64,000 bases of DNA from DASUPK01 sp963801055. GTDB taxonomy: Bacteria > Actinomycetota > Thermoleophilia > Solirubrobacterales > 70-9. Location: contig CAWDDE010000001.1 of NCBI GenBank assembly GCA_963801055.1, positions 558,001-622,000 of the forward strand, in the 5' to 3' direction. Position numbers and translations under genes: made by a program. Under the pieces are notes generated by a model. That model searched no databases and had not been told where the DNA came from. It saw nothing but the letters and a program-made list of their open reading frames with translations. Shown piece by piece: positions 9,064-17,274 of the stretch. Each line of letters opens with the position of its first letter. The first letter of the stretch is position 1.

Positions 9064-10357
9064 AGGCGGCGAGACCCGGACGATCCGCACCGAGGCGCTC
9101 GCCCGGGTGGAGGGTGAGGGGGCGATGCAGATCCGGATCCGCGATGACGAGGTCGAGGACGTTCAGCTCCAGATCTACGAGCCGCCCCGCTTCTTCGAGG
9201 CCTTCTTGCGCGGCCGCTCTTTCAGGGAGGCACCCGACATCACTGCCCGGATCTGCGGCATCTGCCCGGTCGCCTACATGACCAGCGCCTTTAACGCGAT
9301 GGAGGACGCACTCGGTGTCGAAATCGATGAGCGGATCCATGTTCTGCGCCGCCTCATGTACTGCGGCGAATGGATCGAGTCGCACGCTCTCCACGTCTTC
9401 CTACTCCACGCCCCGGACTTCTTGGGCTTCGAGTCGGCTTGGGCGATGGCGCGCGAGCACCGCGAGGTGGTTGAGAGTGGCCTCAAAATCAAGGCGATGG
9501 GCAACGACCTTCTGCGGGCGATCGGCGGTCGAGCGATCCATCCCATCAACGTTCGCGTCGGCGGCTTCTACAAGGCGCCGAGCCAGGCTGACCTCAATGC
9601 GCTGGTGCCCAGCTTGGAGGAGGCGAGGGAGCTGTCGCGTCAGTCCGTGGCCTGGGTTGCTGGCCTCGAATTCCCGGACTTCGAGCAGGACTACGAGTTC
9701 GTCGCCCTGCGACACCCGGAGCGGTACGCGATCGAGGACGGCGGACTCGTCTCGAGCTCCGGGCTGGACATCGGGCCGGGCGAGTACGAGGAGCACTTCA
9801 CCGAGGAGCAGGTCCGGCACTCGACGGCGCTCCAGGCCCGGATGAGCGATGGCGGCACCTACTTCCTCGGGCCGATGGCCCGCTACTCGCTGAACTCTGC
9901 GCAGCTCTCGGACGTGGCGCGGGAGGCGGCGGAGAAAGCGGGCCTCGGCGAGGAGTGCCGCAACCCGTTCAAGTCGATCGTCGTCCGCGCCGTGGAGATC
10001 CTCTACGCCTTCGATGAGGCGCTGCGTTTGATCGCCGACTATGAGCCGCCCGCCCCGCCGGCGGCGGAGCTGGAGCCGAAGGCCGCGGTCGGGACCGGCT
10101 GGAGCGAGGCGCCGCGCGGGATGCTCTGGCATCGCTACCGGCTCGAGGACGACGGCTCCATCACGGAGGCGCGGATCGTGCCTCCTACCTCCCAGAATCA
10201 GGCCCGAATCGAGCAGGACCTGCTCGAGTTCGTGCGGCCCCGCGTCGACCTGTCAGACGATCGGCTGCAGTGGGAGTGCGAGCAGGCGATCCGCAACTAC
10301 GACCCTTGCATCAGCTGCTCGACCCACTTTCTGAAGCTGGAAGTGGACCGCGCTTGA
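9056..10357 (+). CDS. hydA: [NiFe]-hydrogenase alpha (large, catalytic) subunit, group 3b
   Basis: 433 aa from ATG at 9056. Ni-Fe ligands are present in both signatures: N-terminal RICGICPVAYMTSA and C-terminal DPCISCSTHFLKLEVDRA. Group 3b features are the ICGICPVAY variant and the order with FAD and Fe-S subunits. The residues after the final Cys-x-x-Cys-x-x-His resemble the C-terminal extension cut by a maturation protease, which is encoded next. Predicted role: reversible H2 oxidation/evolution coupled to NAD(P)(H), and possibly sulfur reduction. Confidence 0.94.
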   Translation: MAEGGETRTIRTEALARVEGEGAMQIRIRDDEVEDVQLQIYEPPRFFEAFLRGRSFREAPDITARICGICPVAYMTSAFNAMEDALGVEIDERIHVLRRLMYCGEWIESHALHVFLLHAPDFLGFESAWAMAREHREVVESGLKIKAMGNDLLRAIGGRAIHPINVRVGGFYKAPSQADLNALVPSLEEARELSRQSVAWVAGLEFPDFEQDYEFVALRHPERYAIEDGGLVSSSGLDIGPGEYEEHFTEEQVRHSTALQARMSDGGTYFLGPMARYSLNSAQLSDVAREAAEKAGLGEECRNPFKSIVVRAVEILYAFDEALRLIADYEPPAPPAAELEPKAAVGTGWSEAPRGMLWHRYRLEDDGSITEARIVPPTSQNQARIEQDLLEFVRPRVDLSDDRLQWECEQAIRNYDPCISCSTHFLKLEVDRA

Positions 10358-10372
10358 GCGCACACCCTGAGG

Positions 10373-11035
10373 ATGCCACGCACCTTCGTCCACCGCGACT
10401 TTCAGCCGAAGGACCCGGCGTTCCTGCGAGACGAGCGCCAATTCCTCGAGCGGCAGTGGGGCGTGTTGCACATGATGGAGCGCGATCGCGACCATCTCAC
10501 CCATGACATCGAGCGGGCGAGATCACTGGCGGCGCGAATCGGGGTCCGGGTCGAGCGTGAGTTCGAGCGGGAGGAGCGCAGGCTGCTGTCGTTGATCGGC
10601 ATCGGTAATCGCCTCCGCCGCGATGACGCCGCTGGGCTCGAGGTTGTGCGCCGTCTTCGACTCGCGCATCCGCCGGGGGTGAGGCTGATCGAGGAGGAGG
10701 GCGAGCCGGCTTCTTTGATCGACGCCTGGAGCAGCGTCGACGAAGCGCTCGTGATCGACTGCATCAGCTCCGGGGCGGCGCCGGGAAAGCTCCACCGCTT
10801 CGATGTCACCGAAGCGCCGCTTCCGGCGCAAGTGTTCAGCGCCTCCACACACGCGCTGGGGCTCCCCGAGGCGGTGGAGCTTGCCCGCGAGCTCGGCCGG
10901 CTCCCCGGGCGACTGATCGTCTACGGGATCGAGGGGGAGAGTTTCGAGACCGGGGAGGGCCTGTCGTACCCGGTCCAGAAGACCGTCGAGAAGCTGGTTA
11001 TGGACCTCTACCGCGAGCTCAGCGGGGCGAGCTGA
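10373..11035 (+). CDS. Hydrogenase maturation endopeptidase with N-terminal extension
   Basis: 220 aa. Residues about 71-215 match the HyaD/HybD/HycI protease fold: LLSLIGIGNRLRRDDAAGLE (metal-binding Asp region), ALVIDCISSGAAPG and STHALGLPEAVELA with the conserved His. The first ~70 residues are a charged helical segment not usual in the family, possibly for docking on the large-subunit precursor. It lies 15 bp after the large subunit and ends the operon. Confidence 0.85.
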   Translation: MPRTFVHRDFQPKDPAFLRDERQFLERQWGVLHMMERDRDHLTHDIERARSLAARIGVRVEREFEREERRLLSLIGIGNRLRRDDAAGLEVVRRLRLAHPPGVRLIEEEGEPASLIDAWSSVDEALVIDCISSGAAPGKLHRFDVTEAPLPAQVFSASTHALGLPEAVELARELGRLPGRLIVYGIEGESFETGEGLSYPVQKTVEKLVMDLYRELSGAS

Positions 11036-11068
11036 ACCCCTCAGCGCTGCTCCGTGGGCGCGTGGGAT

Positions 11069-11632
11069 TCAACTGTCCGGCTCGCCCATTTGCAGCAGCG
11101 GGTGCTCAAGTCCATGTTCCTCGCAGAGCCGTGGAACGCTCTCGGGTTGGAACTCGATCCCGTAGCGGGCTCCCAGCTCACCGAGCTGGGCGGGGTCGAA
11201 CTCTGGGCCCGCCGTGATCGCCCCGAGCTCATCGAAGAAATGCTCGAAGCCGCCCGGCGAGATGATCTCCAGGATCCGGCAGGGTTCGTCGCCGGCGTTC
11301 CAGAAGGTGTGCCACTGGTCGCGCGGCTTGAACGCCAGGTCCCCAACCTCTGCGTAAACAACGTCGTCGCCGAGCAGGGCGCCCATCCGTCCCTCGAGCA
11401 CGAAGCTGTACTCGTCCTCACGTGAGTGCTTGTGGATCGGGGCCGCCAGGCGCCGCGGCGGCATCGGGTGCTCGACGAGCGAGAACCCCCCGCCCGTCTC
11501 CTCGGTCCAGGCCATCATCCGCGCGCCGATCGATCCCAGGTCGACCGCCTTGCCGCCATCGGGTCCGATGATCCGCGGACCCTGCGAGGCATCGAATCGC
11601 TTCAGGTCACTCGTCTGCGATGCAGCTTCCAT
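11069..11632 (-). CDS. Cupin-domain protein
   Basis: 187 aa with one cupin barrel: motif 1 is PIHKHSREDEYSFVLEGRMG (two His and Glu metal ligands) and motif 2 is GDLAFKPRDQWHTFWNAGD (His). Such single-domain cupins bind a metal and act as dioxygenase-like enzymes or small-molecule sensors. It converges with the hydrogenase operon and is not part of it. Confidence 0.85.
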   Translation of the reverse strand: MEAASQTSDLKRFDASQGPRIIGPDGGKAVDLGSIGARMMAWTEETGGGFSLVEHPMPPRRLAAPIHKHSREDEYSFVLEGRMGALLGDDVVYAEVGDLAFKPRDQWHTFWNAGDEPCRILEIISPGGFEHFFDELGAITAGPEFDPAQLGELGARYGIEFQPESVPRLCEEHGLEHPLLQMGEPDS

Positions 11633-11751
11633 GGTCTCTCCCTTGTTAGCTGAACAGTGGCGTGCGGCGAACCTAGCAACGGGCTAGCTTCGCCGGCTCC
11701 CCCTTAGCGCGAAAAGCGTGCGTGTAGTCCAAGCGCCTCGATGCGCAGCGC

Positions 11752-12384
11752 TTAGGGATTGGCTACGGGGGGCGATCCCGTCGCCGTGTCGGCCCTCATC
11801 GCCAGCACGACGCTCGCCCACACGATCACGATTCCCGTGGCCAGGAAGGCGAAGAACCCGAGCGGCGTCAAGCCGGCGATGCCGAACACGAGCGCCACCC
11901 ACCCGAGCGGTCGCGGAAGGCCTCCGTGGCGCAGGACCGCAAGTGCGAGCGCCAAGTTGAACACAGCCGTCCCCACCGCAACGGTGAAGAACATGTCGCT
12001 GTTGAGAGCGTTAAGGGTGAGGATGGCGCCTGGCGGAAGCTCGTCCGCCGCATCGCCAAGCGTGAAGCCGATCCCGGCGAAAATAGACGCCCCGACAGCG
12101 ATCACAAGGCCGCCGAGAAGAGCCACCGTCGAGAGCCCGCCCTCATCGCCCGGCGCCGCGCGCAGGGCCCGGCGCAGCGTCCCAAGAAAGAAGATCAGCG
12201 CCACGCACCCCAGAGCAAGCACAGCCGATGCCAGCTGCTGCGAGTTGTCGTTGTCGAGGTAGAAGTCAACGATCTCCGAGGGCGAATCGTCGGTGCTGGG
12301 TGTCTCGCCGCTGACCACAAATGCGACGATGACCAGGATTACGAAGAGGATCCCGGTCAGGGGACCGATCGCCTTGGCGTTCAT
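11752..12384 (-). CDS. Six-helix integral membrane protein, DUF4386-like
   Basis: 210 aa with about six hydrophobic helices and a short periplasmic loop after helix 1 carrying DDSPSEIVDFYLDN. That loop, and FFLGTLRRALR after helix 2, recall actinobacterial DUF4386-type proteins. Function unknown. Its start faces the first SnoaL-module region at 12.5 kb. Confidence 0.7.
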   Translation of the reverse strand: MNAKAIGPLTGILFVILVIVAFVVSGETPSTDDSPSEIVDFYLDNDNSQQLASAVLALGCVALIFFLGTLRRALRAAPGDEGGLSTVALLGGLVIAVGASIFAGIGFTLGDAADELPPGAILTLNALNSDMFFTVAVGTAVFNLALALAVLRHGGLPRPLGWVALVFGIAGLTPLGFFAFLATGIVIVWASVVLAMRADTATGSPPVANP

Positions 12385-12555
12385 GGGACTCCTTTCGATG
12401 GGTGGGGCCGTTCGTCGTACTGCACCCTCTCAGAAACGACAGTCGCTACCACCTCTCGACCGCAGCTTTCGCCGGGATGCGGGGAGTAAGGGCTCGTTAT
12501 CGCTTTGGACGAGAAGCGGCGCTTTGCATAGCAGTGAATGGTCCGGATGGATCGC

Positions 12556-12596
12556 GCGATACTGCGTGGGCGATGTCGCAGGAGAACGTCGAGAAC
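12556..12596 (+). repeat. 5' gene-start module, copy 1
   Basis: Carries GATACTGCGTGGGCG followed at once by the start ATGTCGCAGGAGAACGTCGA. The GATACT box sits 9 bases before ATG, the spacing of a -10 element for a leaderless transcript. Near-identical copies occur at 13235, 13768, 36449, 48982, 57164, 58540 and 60674. Here it heads a truncated reading frame. Confidence 0.85.
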
Positions 12597-12689
12597 GTCC
12601 GGCGGGGCTGGGAGGCGTTCAAGGCAGGCATGGAGCGCGGGAAGCCGGGAGCTGGCTTCAACACCGGGACCTTCGCGACGATGAGATGA
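12573..12689 (+). pseudogene. Truncated SnoaL-like gene behind 5' module
   Basis: A 38-codon frame begins MSQENVENVRRGWEAFKAG, the standard first helix of the SnoaL family seen elsewhere in the window, then turns into MERGKPGAGFNTGTFATMR and stops. It lacks the whole sheet region, so only the 5' end of a SnoaL gene survives. The complete gene at 12696 follows 6 bp later. Confidence 0.7.
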
Positions 12690-12695
12690 GTACCG

Positions 12696-13151
12696 ATGTC
12701 TGAGCAGAATCGAGAATTGATCCGGGAGCTGTACGCCGCCCTTGACGCTCATGACGGGGAGCGGATGGCCGCCTGCTACGCGCCGAATGCGCGCTTTCGC
12801 GACCCTGCGTTCGGGCAGCTTGACGGCGAAGAGGTGGCGGGGATGTGGCGAATGCTGTGCTCGCGAACGGATGATCTCGCTGTTGAGCTGCCACAGCACG
12901 ATGCCGACGAGAGCACGGGCACCGCACACTGGATCGCGCGCTACACGTTCTCCACCGGGCGCCCGGTAGTCAACGACATCCAGGCTCGCTTCCGCTTCGA
13001 GAATGGCAAGATCGCCGACCACGTGGACGAGTTCGACTTCAGTGCTTGGGCCGCCCAGGCGCTGGGGCTGGCCGGGAAGCTGCCGGCGGTGCGCTCCATG
13101 GTTCGCTGGAAGGCGCGACGGGACCTGGCGAGCTTCCTCAAGGGGGGTTGA
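12696..13151 (+). CDS. SnoaL-like (NTF2-fold) protein without gene-end modules
   Basis: 151 aa starting MSEQNRELIRELYAALDAHD. Typical SnoaL-like domain: YAPNARFRDPAFGQLDG, then the C-terminal sheet ending FRFENGKIADHVDEFDFSAW. A longer helical C-terminus (WAAQALGLAGKLPAVRSMVRW) replaces the ALEAAGLRE tail of its neighbours, and the start DNA differs from the 5' module. It therefore probably arrived independently of the array. Function unknown. Confidence 0.8.
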   Translation: MSEQNRELIRELYAALDAHDGERMAACYAPNARFRDPAFGQLDGEEVAGMWRMLCSRTDDLAVELPQHDADESTGTAHWIARYTFSTGRPVVNDIQARFRFENGKIADHVDEFDFSAWAAQALGLAGKLPAVRSMVRWKARRDLASFLKGG

Positions 13152-13234
13152 GAGCGCCGCCGCCAGTTTGGCTGTCGGGCAATCCCCGAATCGAAAGACG
13201 AGACGGGCTGCACCGAACCGGCTGCCAAGGTAGC

Positions 13235-13275
13235 GAGATACTGCGTGGGCGATGTCGCGGGAGAACGTCGAGATC
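13235..13275 (+). repeat. 5' gene-start module, copy 2
   Basis: GCGAGATACTGCGTGGGCG followed by ATGTCGCGGGAGAACGTCGA; supplies the start of the SnoaL gene at 13252. Confidence 0.85.
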
Positions 13276-13650
13276 GTCCGGAATCGGTACGCCCGCTACA
13301 ACGCGGGCGAGAGAGTTCCCGACCTTGGGTTCTGGCACGAGGACGCCGAATACCACGCCGCCCGGGAAGACCCCGACTCCGCAACCCATCGTGGGATCGA
13401 CGCGATCAGGCGTCAGTTCGAACGCTGGCACGAGGCGTACCCCGATCTCAAGGTGGAGCCGCTGGAGGCCAAGGGCAAGCGGGACCGAGTGTTCCTCTGG
13501 GTCCGCTTTGCCGGCCATGGAGCGGCAAGCGGGGTGCCGATGGCGATGGAGTTGGCACACGTCTACACGATGCGTGACGGCAAGGCCGCTCGGGTGGTCG
13601 AGTACATGAACCGCAACGAAGCTCTCGAAGCCGCCGGGCTGCGGGAATAA
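13252..13650 (+). CDS. SnoaL-like protein, array 1, with ALEAAGLRE tail
   Basis: 132 aa starting MSRENVEIVRNRYARYNAGE and ending EALEAAGLRE. NTF2-like fold with FWHEDAEYHAAREDPDSATH and a FLWVRFAGHGAASGVPM strand. It is a close paralog of the gene at 61381 (shared REDPDS, HRGID, RRQF, HVLTMRDGK-like segments), 48 kb away inside the island, linking the two arrays. The 3' module shows three base changes and a TAA stop here. Function of the family is unknown. Confidence 0.85.
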   Translation: MSRENVEIVRNRYARYNAGERVPDLGFWHEDAEYHAAREDPDSATHRGIDAIRRQFERWHEAYPDLKVEPLEAKGKRDRVFLWVRFAGHGAASGVPMAMELAHVYTMRDGKAARVVEYMNRNEALEAAGLRE

Positions 13651-13767
13651 GCACGAATCGCCGCAACCGCAGCTCAGTCGCTTGAAAAACCCGCCCCGTG
13701 TGTGTGGCGAGCCAATCGGCGGTTTTCTGAGCGAGCAGTTCTGGGCCGGCACCCTCCCCTACGCCGC

Positions 13768-13808
13768 GGGATACTGCGTGGGCGATGTCGCGGGAGAACG
13801 TCGAGAAC
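13768..13808 (+). repeat. 5' gene-start module, copy 3 (frameshifted junction)
   Basis: GGGATACTGCGTGGGCG then ATGTCGCGGGAGAACGTCGA. The following bases (GAACGACGCGCAGG, where GAACGTGCGCAGG would be expected) shift the frame away from the SnoaL body. Confidence 0.8.
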
Positions 13809-14184
13809 GACGCGCAGGGGGATCGACGCCTGGAACCGCGGCGACCTCGACGAGTGGCTTGCCGGCTTCGCCCCGGAAGCGGAGTTGCATACCACCGGCC
13901 GGTTCGCGGATCAGGGCGTCTATCGGGGGCGTGCGGGGCTGGAGCGGTACTGGGCGGAAATCCGGGAGGACATCGAGGAGCTGAGCCTTTCGGTGTCCGA
14001 CATGCGGGCTATCGGCGACAGGGTGTTTTTCGCCGCGACGGGCAGGGGCCTGGGCAAGCTGAGCAAGGTGCCGATCGAGCAGCCGATCTGGTTCGTTACG
14101 ACATTGCGTGACGGACTGGCCGTGCGCGTCGAGACCTACGTCGATTCCACGGAAGCCCTCGAAGCCGCCGGGCTGCGGGAGTAG
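13785..14184 (+). pseudogene. SnoaL-like protein, array 1, frameshifted just after the start module
   Basis: The module gives MSRENVEN, then the frame slips by one; the body continues in the next frame as IDAWNRGDLDEWLAGFAPEA through VETYVDSTEALEAAGLRE. An alternative uninterrupted frame opens at 13702 but reads the module in a non-protein frame. The natural product would be about 133 aa. Either one extra base is an assembly error, or the junction is a real recombination scar at the end of the module. The stop is followed 3 bp later by the next start. Confidence 0.7.
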
Positions 14185-14187
14185 GCG

Positions 14188-14589
14188 ATGTCGGAGGAGA
14201 ACGTTGAGATCGTGCGGAAGAGCTTCGACGCGATAGGACGCGGGGATCTCGACGCCCTACTAGGGCTTTACGACCCGGATATCAAGTTCGAGCCTCTGAC
14301 CGGCACGCGTGTCGAGACCGGCGGCTATCGCGGGCATCAGGGGGTGCGTCAGTACTTCGAGGAGGTTGATGCGGTGTGGGACGAGGTGCGACCGGTGGCT
14401 GCCGAGATCACGACAACTGGCGACGAGGTCATCGTCTTCGGCCATTGTTCGATTAGGGGCAAGGCCAGCGAGATCGAGACGGATTCGCCGTGCTCCTGGG
14501 TCATCACCGTAAGAGACGGAAAGATCACCCGACACCGCGTCTATCAGACGAACAGCGAAGCCCTCGAAGCCGCCGGGTTGCGGGAGTAG
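14188..14589 (+). CDS. SnoaL-like protein, array 1, with ALEAAGLRE tail
   Basis: 133 aa starting MSEENVEIVRKSFDAIGRGD and ending SEALEAAGLRE. Body has LYDPDIKFEPLTGTRVETGG and YRGHQGVRQYFEEVD, typical of SnoaL-like proteins. Spacing from the previous gene is exactly TAG-GCG-ATG, as in the second array, so it is translated from the upstream transcript. The start shows the module coding part (MSEENVE) without the promoter part. Confidence 0.88.
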   Translation: MSEENVEIVRKSFDAIGRGDLDALLGLYDPDIKFEPLTGTRVETGGYRGHQGVRQYFEEVDAVWDEVRPVAAEITTTGDEVIVFGHCSIRGKASEIETDSPCSWVITVRDGKITRHRVYQTNSEALEAAGLRE

Positions 14590-15234
14590 GCCGAGCATCA
14601 GACCTGTTTCCTTCGGAGGCTCGTGCAGGAGCCTGGCGCAGGTAGACCGCCCGCTCCTCATCTCCCCGAAGCTCGTCGAGGCGGGTGACCTCCTGATCCA
14701 AGAGGGAGACCTTGACGTAGTGCTTTCTGTTGGCTCATAGCGGCCCCGCCAGCCCCCCTCAATTTAGGTACTTCCCGAAACAGGACGGGGAGGGTGGGAA
14801 GTGGTCGAAGGTCGCCCCTCGGCCCGCCCGCCAGGAAGCGGCCCGTGCCCCCGCGCGGGCCACTTCCACTTTTTGGGGCGGCGAGCTGCCGCCGGGCTGC
14901 GGGAGTAGGCCAGGACTCACCACACCGTGAAGCGCTGATATTGGTGATTCTGTTGCTGATGTAGCCACCTCGGGGACCTCCGTCGTCCTGCTCCTGGCCC
15001 GTGGTGGCTGAAGTTCGCGTGGAGCGGTCCTGCGAACTCGGGTTGGCAAATCCTAAGGAGCGCGGTGGTCGGAAGAGCGCACTCCAGGAGTGCTGCTTTG
15101 CATGGAAAGGAGCACTCTTCGACCTGGCGCTCGCTTCTCGCGCACAGGGGCCGCGAGGAGAAGGATTGCTCAGCGTCGGCGCCGGGCTCGATGCCCGGCG
15201 CGAGCGGCTTATCAAGCTAGGCTGAGGCGCGCCA
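14590..15234 (+). other. Gene-poor stretch with a solo 3' module and inverted repeats
   Basis: No convincing gene on either strand. It holds a solo 3' module at 14889-14908 with no gene attached, and an inverted pair GGAAGTGG (about 14798) / CCACTTCC (about 14862) enclosing a GC-rich stem (GGCCCG and CGGGCC) and followed by a short T run. The structure could be a small RNA or a terminator; nothing in the sequence decides. Confidence 0.5.
14889..14908 (+). repeat. Solo 3' gene-end module
   Basis: GCCGCCGGGCTGCGGGAGTAG-type end (Ala-Ala-Gly-Leu-Arg-Glu-stop when translated) without any upstream SnoaL body in frame. Same sequence as the 3' ends of the array genes. Confidence 0.75.
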
Positions 15235-16117
15235 ATGCTGCCGAAGGTCCTGATCGGCTACGACGGCTCCCCTCAGGGAGACGACGCGCTCTGGTTCGGC
15301 CGGAGTCTCAGCGAGGTCCTCGATGCGAGGCCGATCGTCACCACGGTCATCGCCCACACGCGTCACGGCGTGGAGGAGAGCGACTTCGACGAGGCCGTAA
15401 CCAAGTTCTGTGAGCCGCTCTTCGACAAGGCCCGGGAGCGCATCGACGCTGTCGAGGTAACGGCGAAACCGATGGTCAACGACTCTCCTGCCGCCGGTAT
15501 CTACGAGCTGACCGACTGGGAGAAACCGACTGCGGTCGTGATCGGGTCCACCCGGCACGGCAAGTCCGGCCGCGTGCAGGTCGGTACGCTCGGCGGCTCG
15601 CTGCTCTCCGGGGTGCGGTGCAGCGTCGCGGTCGCCCCGCGCGGCTACGCCGACAGGCGCTCTGGTCTGGGTCGAATCGGCGTCGCGGTCGACGGCTCCT
15701 CGCAGTCCTGGCGCGCCCTCTCCGCGGCGGCCTACCTCGCAGAGCGAGCGAACGCACCGCTGGCGATCCTCAGCGTGATGGGGCCGCCTCACTACGTCCT
15801 GGGCGGCTTGCTCTCGCCGCTCGGCCCCGAGGAGTACCGCGAGTACAAGGAGAAAGAGTGGGAAAGCGTCTACGAGGAGGCCTCCGGCCGCGTCCCCGAT
15901 GGCGTCGCCGTCAGAGCCGCTGCTTCTCCATGGCGAGCCCGCCGAGGCCCTGGCAGAGGCGGCGAGCGATCTCGACCTGCTCCTGCTCGGCTCCCGGGGC
16001 TATGGCCCGGTCAAGGGCACCCTGCTCGGCAGCGTCTCCGCCCGTGTCATGGCCGCGGCCCCCTGCCCCGTCATGGTGGTGCCCCGGGGCGCCGGAGCCA
16101 CCCCGCTCGAGGCGTAG
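15235..16117 (+). CDS. Universal stress protein, tandem UspA domains, frameshifted
   Basis: Two Usp domains. Domain 1 (to ~residue 140) has VLIGYDGSPQGDDAL and VVIGSTRHGKSGRVQVG; domain 2 begins RIGVAVDGSSQSWRALSAAA and ends LLLLGSRGYGPVKGTLLGSV with PCPVMVVPRG. The nucleotide-binding G-x2-G-x9-G(S/T) pattern is present in both. One extra A at about 15913 splits domain 2; removing it restores VAVEPLLLHGEPAEALAEA. As written the first frame runs on to 16233 as nonsense. Likely about 293 aa in the true gene. Confidence 0.85.
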
Positions 16118-16242
16118 CGCCGGACCGCCGATCGCGGCTTGGCAATTCTTCGCGTTTGAGTCGTGGCATGGGTCGTCGAAACTGCGTGCCCCCAGAGACT
16201 AGCTCGCTGCGCCCAGCCCCCCGGCACCACTAGGGTCGAATC

Positions 16243-16974
16243 GTGCTGCTCCTCCTCTTGGCCGCCTCGGCCACCAGCCTGGCGACCGGCCTCGGGGCGA
16301 TACCGGTCTTCTTCCTGGGTGGCCGAGCGTCCGCCTGGGAACCGGCTCTTTGGGGGTTGGCCGCGGGTGTCATGACGGTGGCCTCGGTGGTGGGTCTCTT
16401 GAAGCCCGCCCTCGACGAGGGATCTACAGCTGCCGTCGGATCCGGTCTGGCCGCAGGGATTGCCTTTCTAGCGGTGGCTCGTCTGGCGCTTCGAAAATCC
16501 GACGTCCATGTCGGAAACTTGCGCGGCGCCGGCGTGCGGACCTCCGTCCTGGTCTTCTCGGTCCTCTTCGTTCACAGCCTCCCGGAGGGATTTGCGATCG
16601 GCACGGCGTATGCATCCGATGTCGCCGGGCTCAGCCTCTTCGTGATTCTCGCGATTGGGCTGCAGAACATCCCCGAGGGGACGAGCGTGGCGATTCCGAT
16701 GAGCGAGGCGGGCTTCAGCCGCAGACAGCAGTTTTGGGCGGCCGTCCTGACCAGTGCTCCGCAGCCAGTCGGCGCCGCGGTTGCATTTCTGCTGGTCGAG
16801 ACGATCCAGGATCTGCTGGCGGTTTCCTTCGCCTTCGCGGCCGGCGCGATGCTGGCACTCGTCGCCTCGGATCTGTTCCCAAGGACGATCCGCGCTCGCG
16901 GCTGGCGTGGGCCCCTGGGAGCGGTCATCGGGGCCGCGATCATGCTCGCGCTGAGCGCCGCCCTCGGGGTGTAG
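16243..16974 (+). CDS. ZIP-family divalent metal transporter (ZupT-like)
   Basis: 243 aa from GTG. About eight membrane helices; helix 4 carries HSLPEGFAIG and helix 5 carries QNIPEGTSVA, the paired metal-binding motifs of ZIP transporters. Predicted import of Zn, Fe or Mn at the cytoplasmic membrane. The N-terminus TSLATGLGAIPV is also standard for the family. Confidence 0.9.
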   Translation: MLLLLLAASATSLATGLGAIPVFFLGGRASAWEPALWGLAAGVMTVASVVGLLKPALDEGSTAAVGSGLAAGIAFLAVARLALRKSDVHVGNLRGAGVRTSVLVFSVLFVHSLPEGFAIGTAYASDVAGLSLFVILAIGLQNIPEGTSVAIPMSEAGFSRRQQFWAAVLTSAPQPVGAAVAFLLVETIQDLLAVSFAFAAGAMLALVASDLFPRTIRARGWRGPLGAVIGAAIMLALSAALGV

Positions 16975-17007
16975 GCCATCCTGGACTCGCTCCGCCGGTC
17001 GGTATAT

Positions 17008-17060
17008 GTCGAGGCGACTGGATTTGAACCAGCGACCCTTCGGCCCCCAGCCGAATGCGC
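17008..17060 (-). other. 3' half of a tRNA-Pro(GGG)-like sequence (possible att site remnant)
   Basis: Read on the minus strand this gives an anticodon stem-loop TTCGG-CTGGGGG-CCGAA (anticodon GGG), a T arm GCTGG-TTCAAAT-CCAGT and an acceptor 3' strand. The D arm and 5' acceptor strand (CGAGGCG expected) are absent upstream, so it is not a functional tRNA. tRNA 3' halves of this kind are left by tyrosine-integrase insertion. Tandem CTGAGTT repeats lie about 80 bp away. Confidence 0.6.
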
Positions 17061-17274
17061 TTATTCGTCTGAAGGGGTGCTTCTCAGTTGATTCTTCGCA
17101 TGCCCATGCGGTTCCAGCGGGGGCTGAGTTGGTCTGAGTTGCGTGCAGATTGGGCCCTCGAATGGGACCCTCGGCCCATCCGCAACTCACCTCCCGCGCC
17201 GAGACATAAGTCGTTTTGACGCCCGCGGACCGGGCACGCCTTCCAGCACCGGTGCCCGAACGGAGTTCGACATC

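Noticed and set aside
17008..17060. A functional tRNA-Pro gene
   Set aside because: The D arm and 5' acceptor strand are missing; only the anticodon and T arms are present.
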